From positions 14,447,001 through 14,511,000 of the forward strand of contig CM028889.1 in assembly GCA_016801885.1 (NCBI GenBank): a stretch of DNA of 64,000 nucleotides. Direction: 5' to 3'. This DNA comes from Toxotes chatareus. Lineage: Eukaryota; Chordata; Actinopteri; Toxotidae. The notes beneath the pieces are model-generated. The model had not been told where the DNA came from and searched no databases. It saw only the letters and a list, made by a program, of their open reading frames with translations. Of the stretch, positions 36,400-48,639 are shown in pieces; the stretch's first letter is position 1; each line of letters begins with the position of its first letter. Both the position numbers and the translations under genes were made by a program.

Positions 36400-36865
36400 G
36401 AAACGGGCAGTGCTCACCTAATGGCAAGCACAGAGACTGTCGTCATGGGAGTATGAACCGGGAATTTGTGTCACCATTCCCTTCCTGTTGGCTGGGCCAA
36501 CAGCAGACCTTAAACCCTAAGATAAGAACTCTAAGCAGCCCCAGCTTGACTTTATTGCTGCAGCCTAATGCAAAAACCAAATCTCTTCGTAGGCTGGACG
36601 ACAGCTTGCTTGTGGTACCCAGGCAGCTGGTCATTTCTCCTTTACCCATGTGACAGGAACGGAAGCTCCGAGGGAAATTCCTGGAAGGTTTGCCAAGGGG
36701 AGAGTCTTGGTATGTTTTACACTACGGATGCCTGCTGTGTTTTGGCAGGTGACAACAGCCAAGGGAAGATGAGACAAATAATGATTTGGGATTCCAAAAC
36801 AAAGTGGATCTACCCAAAGCCACACCTCCATTGGTTCCATGGTGAGCCAGAGGTTTGATTATCTC
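36400..36865. promoter_or_regulatory. Candidate conserved non-coding element
   Basis: A GC-balanced 460-bp island in AT-rich surroundings. It has overlapping open frames in both strands (66, 96, 68 and 69 codons), which suggests low stop density from composition, not coding. Motifs include CAGCTGG near 36628 and GGTGACAACAGCC near 36749. It could alternatively be an unrecognised old transposon. Confidence 0.3.
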
Positions 36866-37429
36866 ATATGTTTACATTTTCTGTAGAAGTACACCACTTC
36901 TTGAGCCACACTGGTGAGTCATTAGTTACTCAGTAGATGGCAGAAATGGTAACCATAAACAGAGGCATGCTGTTTGGGTTGGGCTGGCGCATTGTGATCA
37001 TCAGTGTTCCTAAATAACTGTACACAATCTTTATTTGAATAATAAGTTTAGACATGTTTGCCATTCTTGTCCCCATTGAAGAGTGGCAATGACGACACTG
37101 GAAAATATTTTGAGACATAGTCTACCCTCAAAGAAAGCTGCCATATATACCTATTCAAACTGTCAGAAGGGAAAACGGCCATATATTACAATACTGCAAA
37201 GCACGAGCCATCTACATACTGAAAATAAAATTAACTTGTTGAAGACAGTTATTCTCTTTAAACCTACATAATTTTGTTCACATTGAAAAAGATTTTAGAT
37301 GTTTAGAATGGATGAATACAGGGCTTTCCATTAGTCTAAAAGCTTGTGTTAGGACAACATAAATGTCAAATAGGGCACTGATTCACTTACTTAAGATATA
37401 GTACATCTTAGTTTACCTTTTATGTACTT

Positions 37430-37572
37430 AATGCTCACTGCTGTGTGTGGGATCTACAGTATATGAATGACTTCCTTTGTCAGGCCACCATTTTTGGCCC
37501 ATTCCCAGTGGAGCACATTACATCAACGGGCAGGGCAGATTTTGATTTTGAGTGACCAGGGTTAATGCCAAT
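37430..37572. promoter_or_regulatory. Candidate conserved non-coding element
   Basis: Contains TTCCTTTGTCAGGCC (SOX-like CCTTTGTC), TTTGGCCCATTCCCAGTGG and AGCACATTACATC in complex sequence. Conservation is inferred. Confidence 0.35.
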
Positions 37573-37702
37573 TAACTTCCACGATGTAAAACTGAAATCT
37601 GGATTTGAGATTACAAGGGAGTGTCCTGTGTCTAAGTCTCTCACTCAAGAGGACAAAAGTCTAGAACCAAGACACATTTTCCATAAGGGAAAGTCTGATC
37701 AG

Positions 37703-37719
37703 ATATACATATATATATA

Positions 37720-37770
<51 letters not shown>
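37703..37770 (+). repeat. (TA)n-(CA)n-(TA)n compound microsatellite
   Basis: Alternating AT/ATAC units lead into about fourteen CA units and then back into about eight TA units. The flanking TA arms are mutually complementary, so the tract can fold as a cruciform-like structure. Confidence 0.95.
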
Positions 37771-37992
37771 GATGCTCATAGCCTATTACCAGAATTGTAA
37801 AAAATTAGTCAATGGAAGCAACCAATATTAAGTGGTACATGAGCCAGAGTCTCAACATTCAAATTAATATTCATGAATGGTATTGTAACAGGTGACACGG
37901 TATAAAGATAATCTTTCAGTTGTATGAGAAGAAACAACAGCAATCACTGAAGCTTAGTGTTAACTACAACTCCAGCTGAGTGATGTGCGATA

Positions 37993-38018
37993 TTCCCTCT
38001 GAACACAATCAGAGGGAA
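37993..38018. repeat. Short perfect inverted repeat (10-bp arms)
   Basis: TTCCCTCTGA at 37993-38002 is the exact reverse complement of TCAGAGGGAA at 38009-38018, with a 6-nt ACACAA loop. No run of T follows, and nothing shows it is functional. Confidence 0.8.
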
Positions 38019-38959
38019 AAACCAAAAAGCAATGAGTCTGAGTTAAGTTTTAAGTGGCTGGTGAATGTTGCCCAATGTGGTCTGCCACATGTGTTTTAAT
38101 ATGCAGCTCTGAGGTTGAGAACAGCACACCTGGGACACAGCACACACACTGCTAGAGGAAGTGGTCCTCCGCCAAAGAAAGCAATAGAAATTTCCAGCTA
38201 ATTCACCAGTCTGTTGAGACCCCCATCCAGCCCCCTCTTTAAACTTTCTCCTTTGTAAAGGATAAAAACAATGTTGACATTTTGATACTGTAGACCAATT
38301 TATACACTACATGCTTCTATCATGGTTACATGTTACTGATATAGGCCTGGTGCTAAACGAGATGTGTATAACTACATTCAGACAGGCAAGTTTGTTTGCA
38401 TCCTTAAATGTGGCATGGGCATTAAGCGTCTTGTGTGTAGCTCTGGAGCTTACACCCCGTTGGTAACAGAGGCATTTAAATCGTGCTTAAAACACATTTG
38501 TTGCAATTAAATGTTTAACATTTCATTTTTCCAGTCCAGCATTCGCTTCCTCATTCTATTTCCATGTTTTTTGATGTGCCCTTCTGGTCATAAGTTGTCA
38601 AATAAGCGGCACATCATGACAAAGAAAAAAACCTTTTGGTTGTCACACTGCATTGCATTTGCTTTTTTAAGTGTTTCTGGACCACATCATAAATCACCAA
38701 ATCCCCTATGACTGTGGGTGAAGCTGATCACATGCAATTTTTTTCTATATTTGATGTCTAAAAAAATGTCTAAAAGTAGCATAACTTGTCATAGCACACA
38801 AGAGGTCATGAAGCATACTGTACATCAGTTGTTATATAACTTGTAAGTGTATAGTTTAAGTGTCTAAGTTCATTAAGTGGGCCGAGTAATATGTTTATTA
38901 TTCAGGATTACAATTGTGTACTGTAATGTTTAAAGGCAGAAAAGACTATGCAGCATCTG
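38019..38959. other. Non-coding stretch, no gene
   Basis: Mostly AT-rich with short frames. It includes a pyrimidine-rich patch near 38220-38250. Nothing else supportable. Confidence 0.65.
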
Positions 38960-39360
38960 CAATTTAGATTGAATAATGACCATTATGATGTGATTTGCAA
39001 ACCCTCCATTTCATTGCTTTTCCAATATTCAGTGTCAAGCCGCAGAAGTAGAATGGACTCCAAGTGAACACTGGCTATTATGCTGCATTCACAGGAAGGG
39101 GAGGAAAAACATTATGTCTCCTTGGCTTATCTCATGGAGTCAAAAATCACCACAGGCAGGTTAGTTAGAGCTGCACCCCTCCTTCTGATTCCATTAAAAT
39201 TTCTCATCTCTTAGACAGATTGTATCTTGAATAGTCCAGTTCGTTATTCCAGTGCCTGCACCCATTTCCACATGTAGCAACTGGAGGAGTAATAGCATTC
39301 ATCTATTACGATGCAAACCCACAGGTTGAATTCCAACTGAGTGTCCAATAAAATTACTAT
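38960..39360. promoter_or_regulatory. Candidate conserved non-coding element
   Basis: Starts with ATAATGACCATTAT at 38973-38986, a 6+2+6 inverted pair of ATTA cores, followed by ATGTGATTTGC, TCCATTTCATTGC, ATTCCATTAAAATTTC and GGAGTAATAGCATTC. The 400 bp lack simple repeats and no frame across them looks coding. Conservation is inferred. Confidence 0.4.
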
Positions 39361-40677
39361 TCAGATTTTTATAGACTAGATCTGTGCAGGCCATTGCTTT
39401 TAATGACAACGGCCTTGTTTTTATGGTTTGGGTGCATTTTGAAGCCTATAGCCTTTTGTTATGTCCTATAATAACATTTAATACTGTGGCTATGTACTTT
39501 TTTCCCTCCAGGGTTTCGCCAGTTTAACAGGACTGGGCTTCACTTCTCTATACAAAATTCTGTAATGGAGAAAGTGTTAATATGGATTTTATTTCTTCTC
39601 AAATGCGGTTTGTTTACATGTCAATTTGTATAATTTGTATAGTGGTTTGATATGTAAACATGCCGACAAGCCCAAAAATGAAACAATATGTATACTACAC
39701 ATGGGTGGTGGTTGTTTTGAGCTAATTAAACCCTCATCTGGAATGACTGGACCAGTCATACCTACAATGCTGCAGGTGCTGCAGAAGTCAGAGCACTCTG
39801 AAAAGTTTATTTTGATAGGATCAAATTGACTCTGAATGCAGACTCTGACCCGACAAGGCCACCAGGGAAAATCTGAAGAAAAGGTTGTCACTGTTACAAA
39901 TTTTTGTGGTTGCTGTTACCAATTGCAAGCTGAGTTTTGTTGAGTTTGGTTTCTGACGTAGTCTTTTATGTTTTTCATTTTTCCTTTTAAGACTTAAAAA
40001 TCTGAATTTCAAACCAGACAGGTTTAGCAAAACTGGGAAACTAACCTAGCTCTAGGTTGTACAAATTTCTAGACATTACTCCTGTCTTAATTAAAATATT
40101 TACACAAGATGGGTAGAAAATGATGTAATTTTGGTGTGCCAGCAAGCCAAAGAAAGACTATTTTTCTTTTCAGTGATGAACAAAATGTTCAAACAGCCTG
40201 ACAGATTTCAACAGTGCAAGTCAAACTCTTATCTTAGGAGGTTAAAACTTAAGAAAAACAAGGTGGGACAGGGTGAGGAAAGGGGCTTTTCTTTTGGGTG
40301 TGAGTTATCAAAGAGATCCAAGGTTTTCCACCTCCTCAGCATTGTTAAGGTTCCTGATGTGTAAGGAAGTGGTGGAGTTTTTCCTGTCTTGTATCTTTTA
40401 AGAAAGGAAACCACGCTGATTTACTCAGGCATTACTCAGGAGACTGTGATCAAGGACCTCTATCTGGGATCCCAGAAGCACCCTTAATAATTGCAATGCC
40501 CAAAAATATCAGAAGGCCTTGGCAAGATGAATTCTAAAATTAGGGATAGAAACAAATTAGGGGTAGAAACATTGTTCTAAGACAATAATTGGGAGTGGTA
40601 TTTATAAAGTCTGAAGCTAACTGGAAATCAAATTTAACTTAAAATATATGACCTTAATAGATAAGAGTCAGCAAGAC

Positions 40678-40693
40678 TTTTTTTTTTTTTTTT
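40678..40693 (+). repeat. Poly(T) tract
   Basis: Sixteen consecutive T residues. Confidence 0.9.
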
Positions 40694-41808
40694 AACACAG
40701 CTGTTTCCTCTGAAACAAAACAATCAAATCCTTGAACTGAATGAGTGTGATAGAATATTTAGCTATAGGGTTTACTGTACAGGAAGCTGCTCATGCAGAC
40801 ATTTCCCATCACTCATGTTTCATTTAAGATTTAACAGGAACACATGTCATGTCACATCCTTTGTTTCTGGAAGCAATCCCTTACCACTCCCAGTGAGAAA
40901 GCACTTATCTTCAAGTCAACTGTTTACCTTGTCACTTTCCTCAGGATTTGCGTGAAAAAAATCACTATGTAATTTTGCCACAACCTATTACAGTGATTAA
41001 ATGTAAGGCAAGTAATGGTCACCATCATTTACATCTGCATCAAAATATCAATATGAGCTTCCTATATATTTCCAAAGTTCACATTTAACTGTGTGCATGT
41101 GTTGCATTTGCTTGTAGATATTTCTGCTTGCGTGACTGTAAAAATACTTTCAATGAACTAGTGACAGATGCCAATAACCTTTCACCTAGTAGAATAGCTT
41201 GAATAATATTCCAACTCATGTTGCCATGATCTTAATTAAACCAAGCCAAATGCTTTTTGGCCACAAATTCTGATCTTATAGCAATCTTAGGTAGTTTTTT
41301 TTTTAATCTAACATACTTTTTGATCAACATACTATTGTTATTGATTTGCTATTCAAGGATAATTTTGATTGTTAATTAAATTAATAATATCATTTAATAT
41401 GTTTAATCCTTAAAAGTTATTTTTCTTGGCAAAAATAAGTTAGCCAAAATTACTCCAGAAACATACACTGTATGAACTTCTTTTTCCCTAAGATTTCAAA
41501 CACATGGTTTCTATTAGAAACTGAAAGCCCAAAGAAAGCTAAAAAAAAAACTAATCTCCCATATCAAGAATGACCTGTATATATACTTCTATATTACTCA
41601 AAATCCAATACATTTCCTCTTACAAGTTACAGTGTTTGAAACTGTAACTGATACCAGCAATCTGTCTGTAAGGCAGATGGCAAATTTTCAAGTGAGAGTA
41701 ATAAGTAAGACATCTCTATGCAAAGACATCAAGACAACCTCCCTCCTCCTCAAATGTATATATGTATAAATGAGGCAAAAAACATTAAACATTAAATTAT
41801 GATTAAAC

Positions 41809-41824
41809 TTTTTTTTTTTTTTTT
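41809..41824 (+). repeat. Poly(T) tract
   Basis: Sixteen consecutive T residues; another T-run of the same length lies 1.1 kb upstream. Confidence 0.9.
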
Positions 41825-42010
41825 AATTCTTAACTGAGACATCAAGATGAACGAAACACTACAAAATACTCTGTGCTAATCCAAAATTACCAACAGAGTG
41901 ACCAAAGAATTCTCAAAAGACAGTTTATCCAGGCATATTTCTCAACACACCCATACACATACACCCTCCATGCTGCCCACCACACCACTGACCACCATTA
42001 CCTTCATCAC

Positions 42011-42031
42011 TGTGTGTGTGTGTCTGTGTGT
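42011..42031 (+). repeat. (TG)n microsatellite, interrupted
   Basis: About ten TG units interrupted by a TC, followed by a G-rich tail. Confidence 0.85.
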
Positions 42032-42189
42032 TTGCGTGGGTGGGGGGGTTTTGAACACAAGCATAACTGGAGTTGAGTACAGTCCTCTGAAGCACATTAG
42101 CACAGAGCCCACAGTGTACCGAGGGCAACACAGCTGCACAAAAACAGGTATGTGGAAAACCAAGCTGACAGAAAACAGAAACGTCTGAA

Positions 42190-42415
42190 CAGAACAACAT
42201 GGAGGGGCGAGAGGCGGGAGGGGTGTCTACATCCATGAACGAAGACCACCACAAAACAGACTCAGAGAATCCAACGGGAAGAAAGCTGATCTTCAGCCAG
42301 CGTACAATGGGATTTCTGTGTTGCCCTACACTGAGGGACTGTTACAGCATGCCAGTAGGAAAACAAAAGATCCATCTTGACTCAGCGGTTTTGATAAGAC
42401 ATGAGAAATTGTGAT
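42190..42415. promoter_or_regulatory. GC-balanced complex patch, candidate CNE
   Basis: The composition is clearly above the local background and the patch has no simple repeat. The 71-codon + frame has no recognisable feature. Listed on composition only. Confidence 0.2.
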
Positions 42416-42746
42416 AGACTCATCTTTTAGTTTTCTTTGCCTTAAGGGTGTGTGGAGTGTCGCAACTTAAATCAGCTTGACTTTTGGTGTTAGCTGTTAA
42501 AAGAAAGATAGAAATGCTTTGATAGTGATAATAGCACCCTGAAAGAATACAGTGCACATTCATCATTTGGGCTTCATCTTTCAGACATGTGGCAATTGTA
42601 AGCAATTAGGTATCAGTGTCAGTATCAATGACTCTGTGATGATTACCAAAGAACTCCAAGCTTCCAATAACATTGTCACTTTGTCAGTTGTAAATTAGCC
42701 TTCAGTCTAGCCAGGTTCCACAAATCTGAATCACTTCCCACATCAC

Positions 42747-42766
42747 TTTTTTTTTTTTTTTTTTTT
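42747..42766 (+). repeat. Poly(T) tract
   Basis: Twenty consecutive T residues, the longest T-run in the window. Confidence 0.9.
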
Positions 42767-42911
42767 AGTGATTCAAATAAATTGTTTTCCTGGCCTTTGT
42801 AAGTAACATCCGCAAGGGGTCTGTGGGAAGGAAAATTTAGCAGTCAGTGTGGACTGTCCATGGGCAGCCCAACAACTGTGTGAAGCAACAAAATGTTATA
42901 TATTTTATAAA

Positions 42912-42940
42912 ATATATATATGTATGTATGTATGTATGTG
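42912..42940 (+). repeat. (AT)n / (ATGT)n compound microsatellite
   Basis: Five AT units followed by about five ATGT units. Confidence 0.9.
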
Positions 42941-43139
42941 CGAGAGACCGAAAGATGGTAGCAAAAGAACTGCCATAAACATGGCAAGTTACCTGACAAG
43001 TGTGGATAAGATCAAAGCTGCATGAGTTGCTGTTTGCAAACTTAACAACTCTTGAATAACTGTGTTTCTTTCGTTAACATAAAAAAGTGAACTGCTACTA
43101 GCAACCACCACCATAGCTATTCAATAGCAATTTCAGACT

Positions 43140-43515
43140 GAATGATTGGTCCCCTAATAGTAGGATGAAATAATCTGACGTGCCTTCGAAAATCCCTGTG
43201 GAAATAAATTGTTCCAAAATCAATCAACAACACAATGGTTAAGGTTTGGTTAGGTTTACACACAAACATGATTTGGTTAGATTTAGGTAAAGATCATGGT
43301 TAGGGTTAAAATTACTATCTTTTAAAGCTAGGGGATCTCCATCATCATGGTTACAATAACTCCTACAATAGTTTAAAGAAATCAGTGTTGAAGGAAAAGG
43401 GAAACCAGGCGGTCTCCGATGCCTGTGTTTTGTTTACCCATCCATCCATTACAACCTCGTCTCTACATGGACTTTGTGGCTCTACAGTATCATCACCAAC
43501 TTCTTTGATCCAGGC
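43140..43515 (+). repeat. Dispersed fish repeat (GGTTAGGTTTA...GGTTAGGG type)
   Basis: The middle reads AAGGTTTGGTTAGGTTTA, then TTTGGTTAGATTTAGGTAAAG, then ATCATGGTTAGGGTTAAAAT, a word order I recognise from many copies in fish genomes. The right side (GTGTTTTGTTTACCCATCC, ACCTCGTCTCTACATGGAC, TTTGTGGCTCTACAGTATC) also resembles the sequence usually found with it. The TTAGGG word is part of this repeat and not telomeric DNA. Class and exact ends are unknown to me. Confidence 0.6.
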
Positions 43516-44986
43516 TTTCCTAATAATTAATTCTTACAGCTTCTAGAGGTTCTTTGTCTCTTGAACATAAATGTGTTATGTTGTGGCATTTGGTACAATG
43601 GTTGATGCTGCTGTACTCCAAGCTGCCTTTAGTCAGCATTTTTCGCATTCAGTTTTGAACACTGATTGCATCTACAATCGTACAGCTGTGGTCTAACACC
43701 TTACTTGACATAAATTTCCATTTGGCTACGCTCTGTTGCCATTTGGTAAAGTGATTCAGGGTCATTAAAGCTTTTTGATTTGTTTCATGTTTCTGGCAGA
43801 AGTGGTTTCTTTAGAATGAACATAAGAATATAGAAAAATAAAAGACCCACAGTTCGACAGATCTATAGCCACCTACAGAAGTTACGCTGGCATCAACAGA
43901 GAATCCAAGGAAAAGACAACACAGCACAAGCCGCATTGTTTGATTGACAAGTGAACTCTGGTAAGTACAGCACAGAAACACCGCAGCAATGAACGATTCA
44001 CACAGAAGATGCTGCCAAAATGACAAAATAAGGATCTTGTGGATTACCACTTGAACTTGTAACCAGATGAGCACAAACAGACACAAAAACCAAATGAAGT
44101 GTGTTTCTTTCAGCATGTTATATCATCATTGCTGCCATAACCATATGGTCATGAAACCAGAGTGCAGCTACACATTTTGTGATTACACACATATGGTAGC
44201 GATTAAGCTCATGCCAGTCGGGCTAGCCTCTTGTGGCTAGACCTCGTGGTAGTCACACCAGTTTCACTGAAGTCATAGTGCCAAGTATGGTTAATGTCAC
44301 AGCAGATGATTTGAACCTGACGCAGCCATGTCTTCACAGACTGAGTGCTGAAACTGTCTGGTAAGCTGTATGGTTATGTGTCAGATGACGGTGAAGTCGG
44401 ATTAGTCTAATATCATTGTCTGAGTAACAGTTTCCAGAGATGTTAAGAGCAGTTTGATGAGCTTTTTCCTGCTGTCCGTTTTCCTGTCTAAAGGTTGTGG
44501 TTCACCAAGGAGGGCGGGACCAGAGAGTATGATTTCTTTGCGACAGCAACTGACTCAAGTGAAGTGATCCTGGCTGGCATATTCATCCAAGAGTGTGGTG
44601 GCTGGATACGTGCTGATTTGCAGAGGCACACGAACATTTCCTCTTCTAAAATAGCCTCTTTCTTGAATAAGAGATTTATAGTCTTTCTTTCCCAATCAAT
44701 GTTTTGTATGGGCCAGCAAAGGGGTGACCAGCAAACATTTTGATATTGAATAATCATAGAAGACACATGTAAATACAAAATTAAAAGCTACATTCATCTA
44801 AGGCAAGGAAACATCTTCAGCTGACTATAGATGCTGCCTGCAGCTTATTTGAAGTTGAAACTTAAAAGGAAAAGGTTAACCAAAACTGAAAACAGAAGCT
44901 TGAAGAACAACCACACACGCAAAGCAAGTTAGCCCCAGATCAGCTATCTCTCAAAACTACTGGATTTATTTGTAATATCCATTGAC
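43516..44986. other. Non-coding stretch, no gene
   Basis: Frames of about 100 codons on the minus strand (43811-44116, 44488-44778) show no domain. The patch 44470-44760 is slightly GC-richer and could be a CNE or an old repeat. I cannot name anything here. Confidence 0.55.
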
Positions 44987-45255
44987 CAGTGGTTCCCCAA
45001 GGAGCTGCTGGATAAATCTTAAGGGTTGCATTGATTAACAAGATACACTAAGAAAGGAGAAAGACATATTTCTGCTGATGAAACCCTGAACAGTTTTTCT
45101 TCTTCAGGCCTCTAAAAGCCATTCAAATGAATCGATTCAAGAGGGGAATATCCACTTTGCTTAAACTGCTTGTAACTCAAACACAACCTGTGACAAGGGA
45201 TCGCAAGTAGAATTTGCTTTCATGGGTCACCTTACAAAAAGGTTCGGAACCACTG
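44987..45255. mobile_element. hAT-type MITE with terminal inverted repeats and 8-bp target duplication
   Basis: The element begins CAGTGGTTCC (44987-44996) and ends GGAACCACTG (45246-45255), exact 10-bp terminal inverted repeats of the CAGTGGTTCCCAA type known from fish hAT miniature elements. The flanking 8-mers are CCATTGAC (44979-44986) and CCATTAAC (45256-45263), identical at 7 of 8 positions, as expected for a hAT target duplication. The interior (GGATAAATCTTAAGGG, GGGTCACCTT and an AAAAAGGTTC run before the right end) also fits that family. At 269 bp it encodes nothing and would have needed a transposase in trans. Confidence 0.9.
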
Positions 45256-46589
45256 CCATTAACTGAGAAAAACACTGATGTCATATCTGCGACATCACAG
45301 GTAGGTAAGGGAATCCAAAATTGTGCAAGCATGGAGCCTGGATGAGGTCAGTTGATATTTGTTGAAAGAGTGATATATAATTTTTATTTTTGTTGCTGTA
45401 CACACTGTACACTGAAATCAGTTGTTTGCTATGTTATAGTTAGCATTTGCTGAGTAGTTAGTATGGTTGAAATTAATTGATTTCAATTCCACTGTTCACT
45501 AATTCTGTCACTCAATGATTGTTAACCATTGTCCATCATGATTTGATCACTAAATGTCTGATACTCTATGTTGTTTGGTAAAGCAGGTGATGTCTCTTGG
45601 CATAAAGCAACAATAACTGTAACTACCAGCCCTGTGCATTATAATATTGTTTGTTAATAGCCCATGTTTATGCAGTGACAGCTTAGACATTTTTCTTACT
45701 TACCAAGTTGCTATGTCACCTCTGCACCAAATATTTGGCAAGGAGTCTCTTCCCTCAAATGAGGGTGGAAAATCACCAAATGGCACGAATATGGAGACTG
45801 AGGAATAGTGTAAACTACTAGCAGGAAAATGTCACCCTCATTAAAGGCAACTAGATTCACAGTGACAGTATTTTAAAACAGCAGGAGCTGAGCGCCAAAT
45901 TGCTTAACTAAAGGCCACATCAACAGCTCAGGTAAACTACATTACCTGACTCCTGGCAGTTTTGTTAGGCAATTTTCAGTCCACACCACACACATTTGCC
46001 TCTTAAAGAAAAAAAAAGTAATGGAAAGAGCAAGGAAGAATTAAGGGTAATTAAACCTAGAACTGGTAAAACAAAAGGTTTGTTTTGAATCTCTGCAGTC
46101 TTAATTGCTCTTGTTGACTCATGCTCCAACTCCTCAGCTGTAAAAAAAAAAAAAAAAAAAAAAAATGCCACCATGCCCTCAGACTCCCCTTCCATAGCTT
46201 ATTTGTTAAATTTTGTTTTTGTGGAAAGTGACAGTGGTTGAATTTCCACTTTAGCATTAAAAGAACAAATGAGAAAATCAGTTCCAAAATTAGATAAGCA
46301 CCATCTGAACTCCTTTTTTGACTGGTTCATGGTTTTCAAAGCCTTGTCATAGTTTAATTTGCCTTACTGTTGTCCTTTTTCCTTTTTTTTTTGTATTTAC
46401 AAATACACTGATCTTTTCCCTTACTGAGAAATGGCTTGGCATTATGGCTGCTGATTTGCATGTCTTTCAACAGATGTAACGAGTGAAATTTCTGTGGCAA
46501 GCTGACGCATCATACAATGTATCTATTCATCTATCATAGGACACCACAACAGATACTAGCTGTGCAGCAAAATCCTTCACCCGCTATGT
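45256..46589. other. Non-coding stretch, no gene
   Basis: AT-rich, with the A25 tract at 46142. The two phenylalanine-rich minus frames here are translations of that tract. Confidence 0.7.
46142..46166 (+). repeat. Poly(A) tract (A25)
   Basis: Twenty-five consecutive A residues, the longest homopolymer in the window. I see no retroposon body immediately upstream, so its origin is unclear. Confidence 0.95.
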
Positions 46590-47030
46590 ACTGATATCAA
46601 TCCAATCTCTTGCAGTGATAATTTCCTCTTTAACAATGCCCTTCAGATTATTATTTGTGCAGAGCAGTCCAGAATTACATTATCTAAACTAATAGCCTTG
46701 ATTTTAATGACACCAGGCCTTTTATTCAGTGCCAAATTTAACTAGTCAGACGCCTTTCGGGTGTTTCTTCCTACTTGAGGCACCACTATTGGGTTTCAAG
46801 CCCTTTATTTAGTTCAAATCAACATCCCCACCCAGAACAAATGGTCTACCTCAGATGACTCTCTAAACAGATCACACAGGATGAGCCCAGGTCTCCAACC
46901 GTGTTTCCTATAACCTTTGATAGCCCTCAGAGGAGCCTCTCCTTGTCAAGTGTTTCAGTAGATGTAAGGCAGATCAAACATTTTCATGTTTATCTTTGCT
47001 CTGCGTTTCCTGTCCAGCCAGTTGACCAAA
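46590..47030. promoter_or_regulatory. Strong candidate conserved non-coding element
   Basis: Starts ATATCAATCCAATCTC and continues with CAGATTATTATTTGTGC, AGAATTACATTATC, ACTAATAGCC, TTGATTTTAATGACACC and a GC-richer second half (GCACCACTATTGGG with inverted CCAAT, ACCTTTGATAGCC with a TCF/LEF-like CTTTGAT). Many homeodomain words plus NF-Y and TCF/LEF words occur in 440 bp of complex sequence with no coding frame. Conservation is inferred. Confidence 0.45.
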
Positions 47031-48639
47031 TGACTTCAACTAAAAATGAGCGGAAACGGTAAATGAAATAGCAGCACTGTGGTAAGAATGTGGGAAGTTA
47101 AGCGAGTACATAGATTATTACATCCATAAATTTGTATTTATTATCACTAGTAGCAGGAATAGTAGACATAGCATTATTTCTTAGCTTTTATCTGTTAATA
47201 CAAACTCAATATCTGTCATTTAAATCTGTTAAGTTAGTTATAAAAAAATTTCTATGAATAAAACCTCAAAACCACAGGAGACAGACAAAGAGCCAAGGTC
47301 AGCTAGTGCATTCACTTGAATGAAAGAGACTTCTTCTATCACTCATTCATGAAACCATTATGGGCTAACAAGGTAACCTTTTATAAACTGTTTTGGTTTT
47401 TTTTTTTTAATTGCAGGCATTGTATTTTTCCTCCGTCTTCTCCTTCTTTGTGCAGTTGTCCCTGGATGCCAGTCTGACGCTATTTAGAAAATTTGAAGTT
47501 CTTTAGCTTGCCCACTGAGGATTGATTAAGCCAGTGGCATTATTTTAAAATGTTTGTATTGTATAGCTACAACTTGTATCTGAACAATGGTGATTGTGCA
47601 GAAATGTGCAGCCCCAAGGGTCTGTCTGTCACTCTCAAAAAGAGAGAAGAAGGAATGGGGAGGAGGCATGAGAATCTCCCTCAGGGAGGATACGGCAGGG
47701 CAGGAGACAACATGGCAAAGGCAGCAAGAACACTCGAAGCACGTGGCCAACTGCCAGGAGAAGCTTGGCAGACCTCGGCTGACACAGCACTTCACTGCAG
47801 TGGCCACACAAGCTCTCTTTGGTTAAGGCTTACAGGGTTTTGTGCTGAAACAAGCTCCTCCTGTGTATGTAAACAGTGCACACACATCAAGATCCGATGC
47901 AGTCAGACATGACAATACTCTCACAAAACCAATATGTGCACACTTGAGGGGTCTATATTAAGCTATTAAAGCGCCATGCAAACACAAGGCATGCTGCCAT
48001 GTAAACTAAATCCAGGCCAGAACAGACAGTATTAGGCAGACCACACAAAAACACACCGAGCACACCCAAATTTGTGATCTTGTCAGGACGTTTATGGACT
48101 ACGTTCATTCTCCAACCTCTAAACCTTTCCCTGTACACACACACTACAGCGTGCATACAGACTACTGAAATAGCTGAACCTCAGGAAAAGTAGCAGTTGC
48201 ACTGTAACAGCTAATGAGGATCTAATAAACAATAAACCACACACACACTCAAATGCACATTTCCTTGTGCTTGAGAATTTAGTCAAATATAAAAGTCATA
48301 GACAATTACATGCAGACACACAGGAACATGGACAGATGCAGACATGCATGTGCATATCTGCATCAGTCCAAGTTCACTGGGGGTATGTGGACACAGACTT
48401 GTTCCCCACATGCGCACCAGTAAACATTACGGTGACCTCCTAACAGAAAGGAGAAGGGCTTCTTTGTTTGTTCAGTTCAGCTGAACAACATGAAAAAGTA
48501 CAGTACATAAACACAGTGCATGAAACAAGCATCCACTTCACTTTCCTAGCGCATGTGCAGTCGGCACGCTTGTACACAGATGTCCACACAGGCCCTCATA
48601 GACTTGGGTAGATGATAAAATTTGCGTCATGTGGACCTC
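47031..48639. other. Non-coding stretch, no gene
   Basis: Holds a T-run near 47398-47409 and a GC-balanced patch at 47600-47830. In that patch a 120-codon frame and a 93-codon opposite frame overlap without any domain. I find no gene. Confidence 0.6.

Larger units (their letters stand above)
39361..42189. other. Non-coding stretch, no gene
   Basis: AT-rich with poly(T) tracts at 40678 and 41809 and a TG repeat at 42011. Frames of up to 109 codons on opposite strands share the same bases and show no domain. Confidence 0.65.
42416..43139. other. Non-coding stretch, no gene
   Basis: Contains T20 at 42747 and the ATGT repeat at 42912; nothing else recognised. Confidence 0.6.

Noticed and set aside
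43300..43320. Interstitial telomeric repeat (GGTTAGGGTTA)
   Set aside because: Only one to two units, embedded in a dispersed fish repeat with diverging GGTTAGGTTTA words.
46142..46166. Poly(A) tail of a processed pseudogene or retroposon
   Set aside because: No coding-like or SINE-like body lies directly upstream and no target duplication was seen.
47550..47912. 120-codon + frame
   Set aside because: Overlapped by a second + frame and by a 93-codon minus frame over the same bases; none matches a family.
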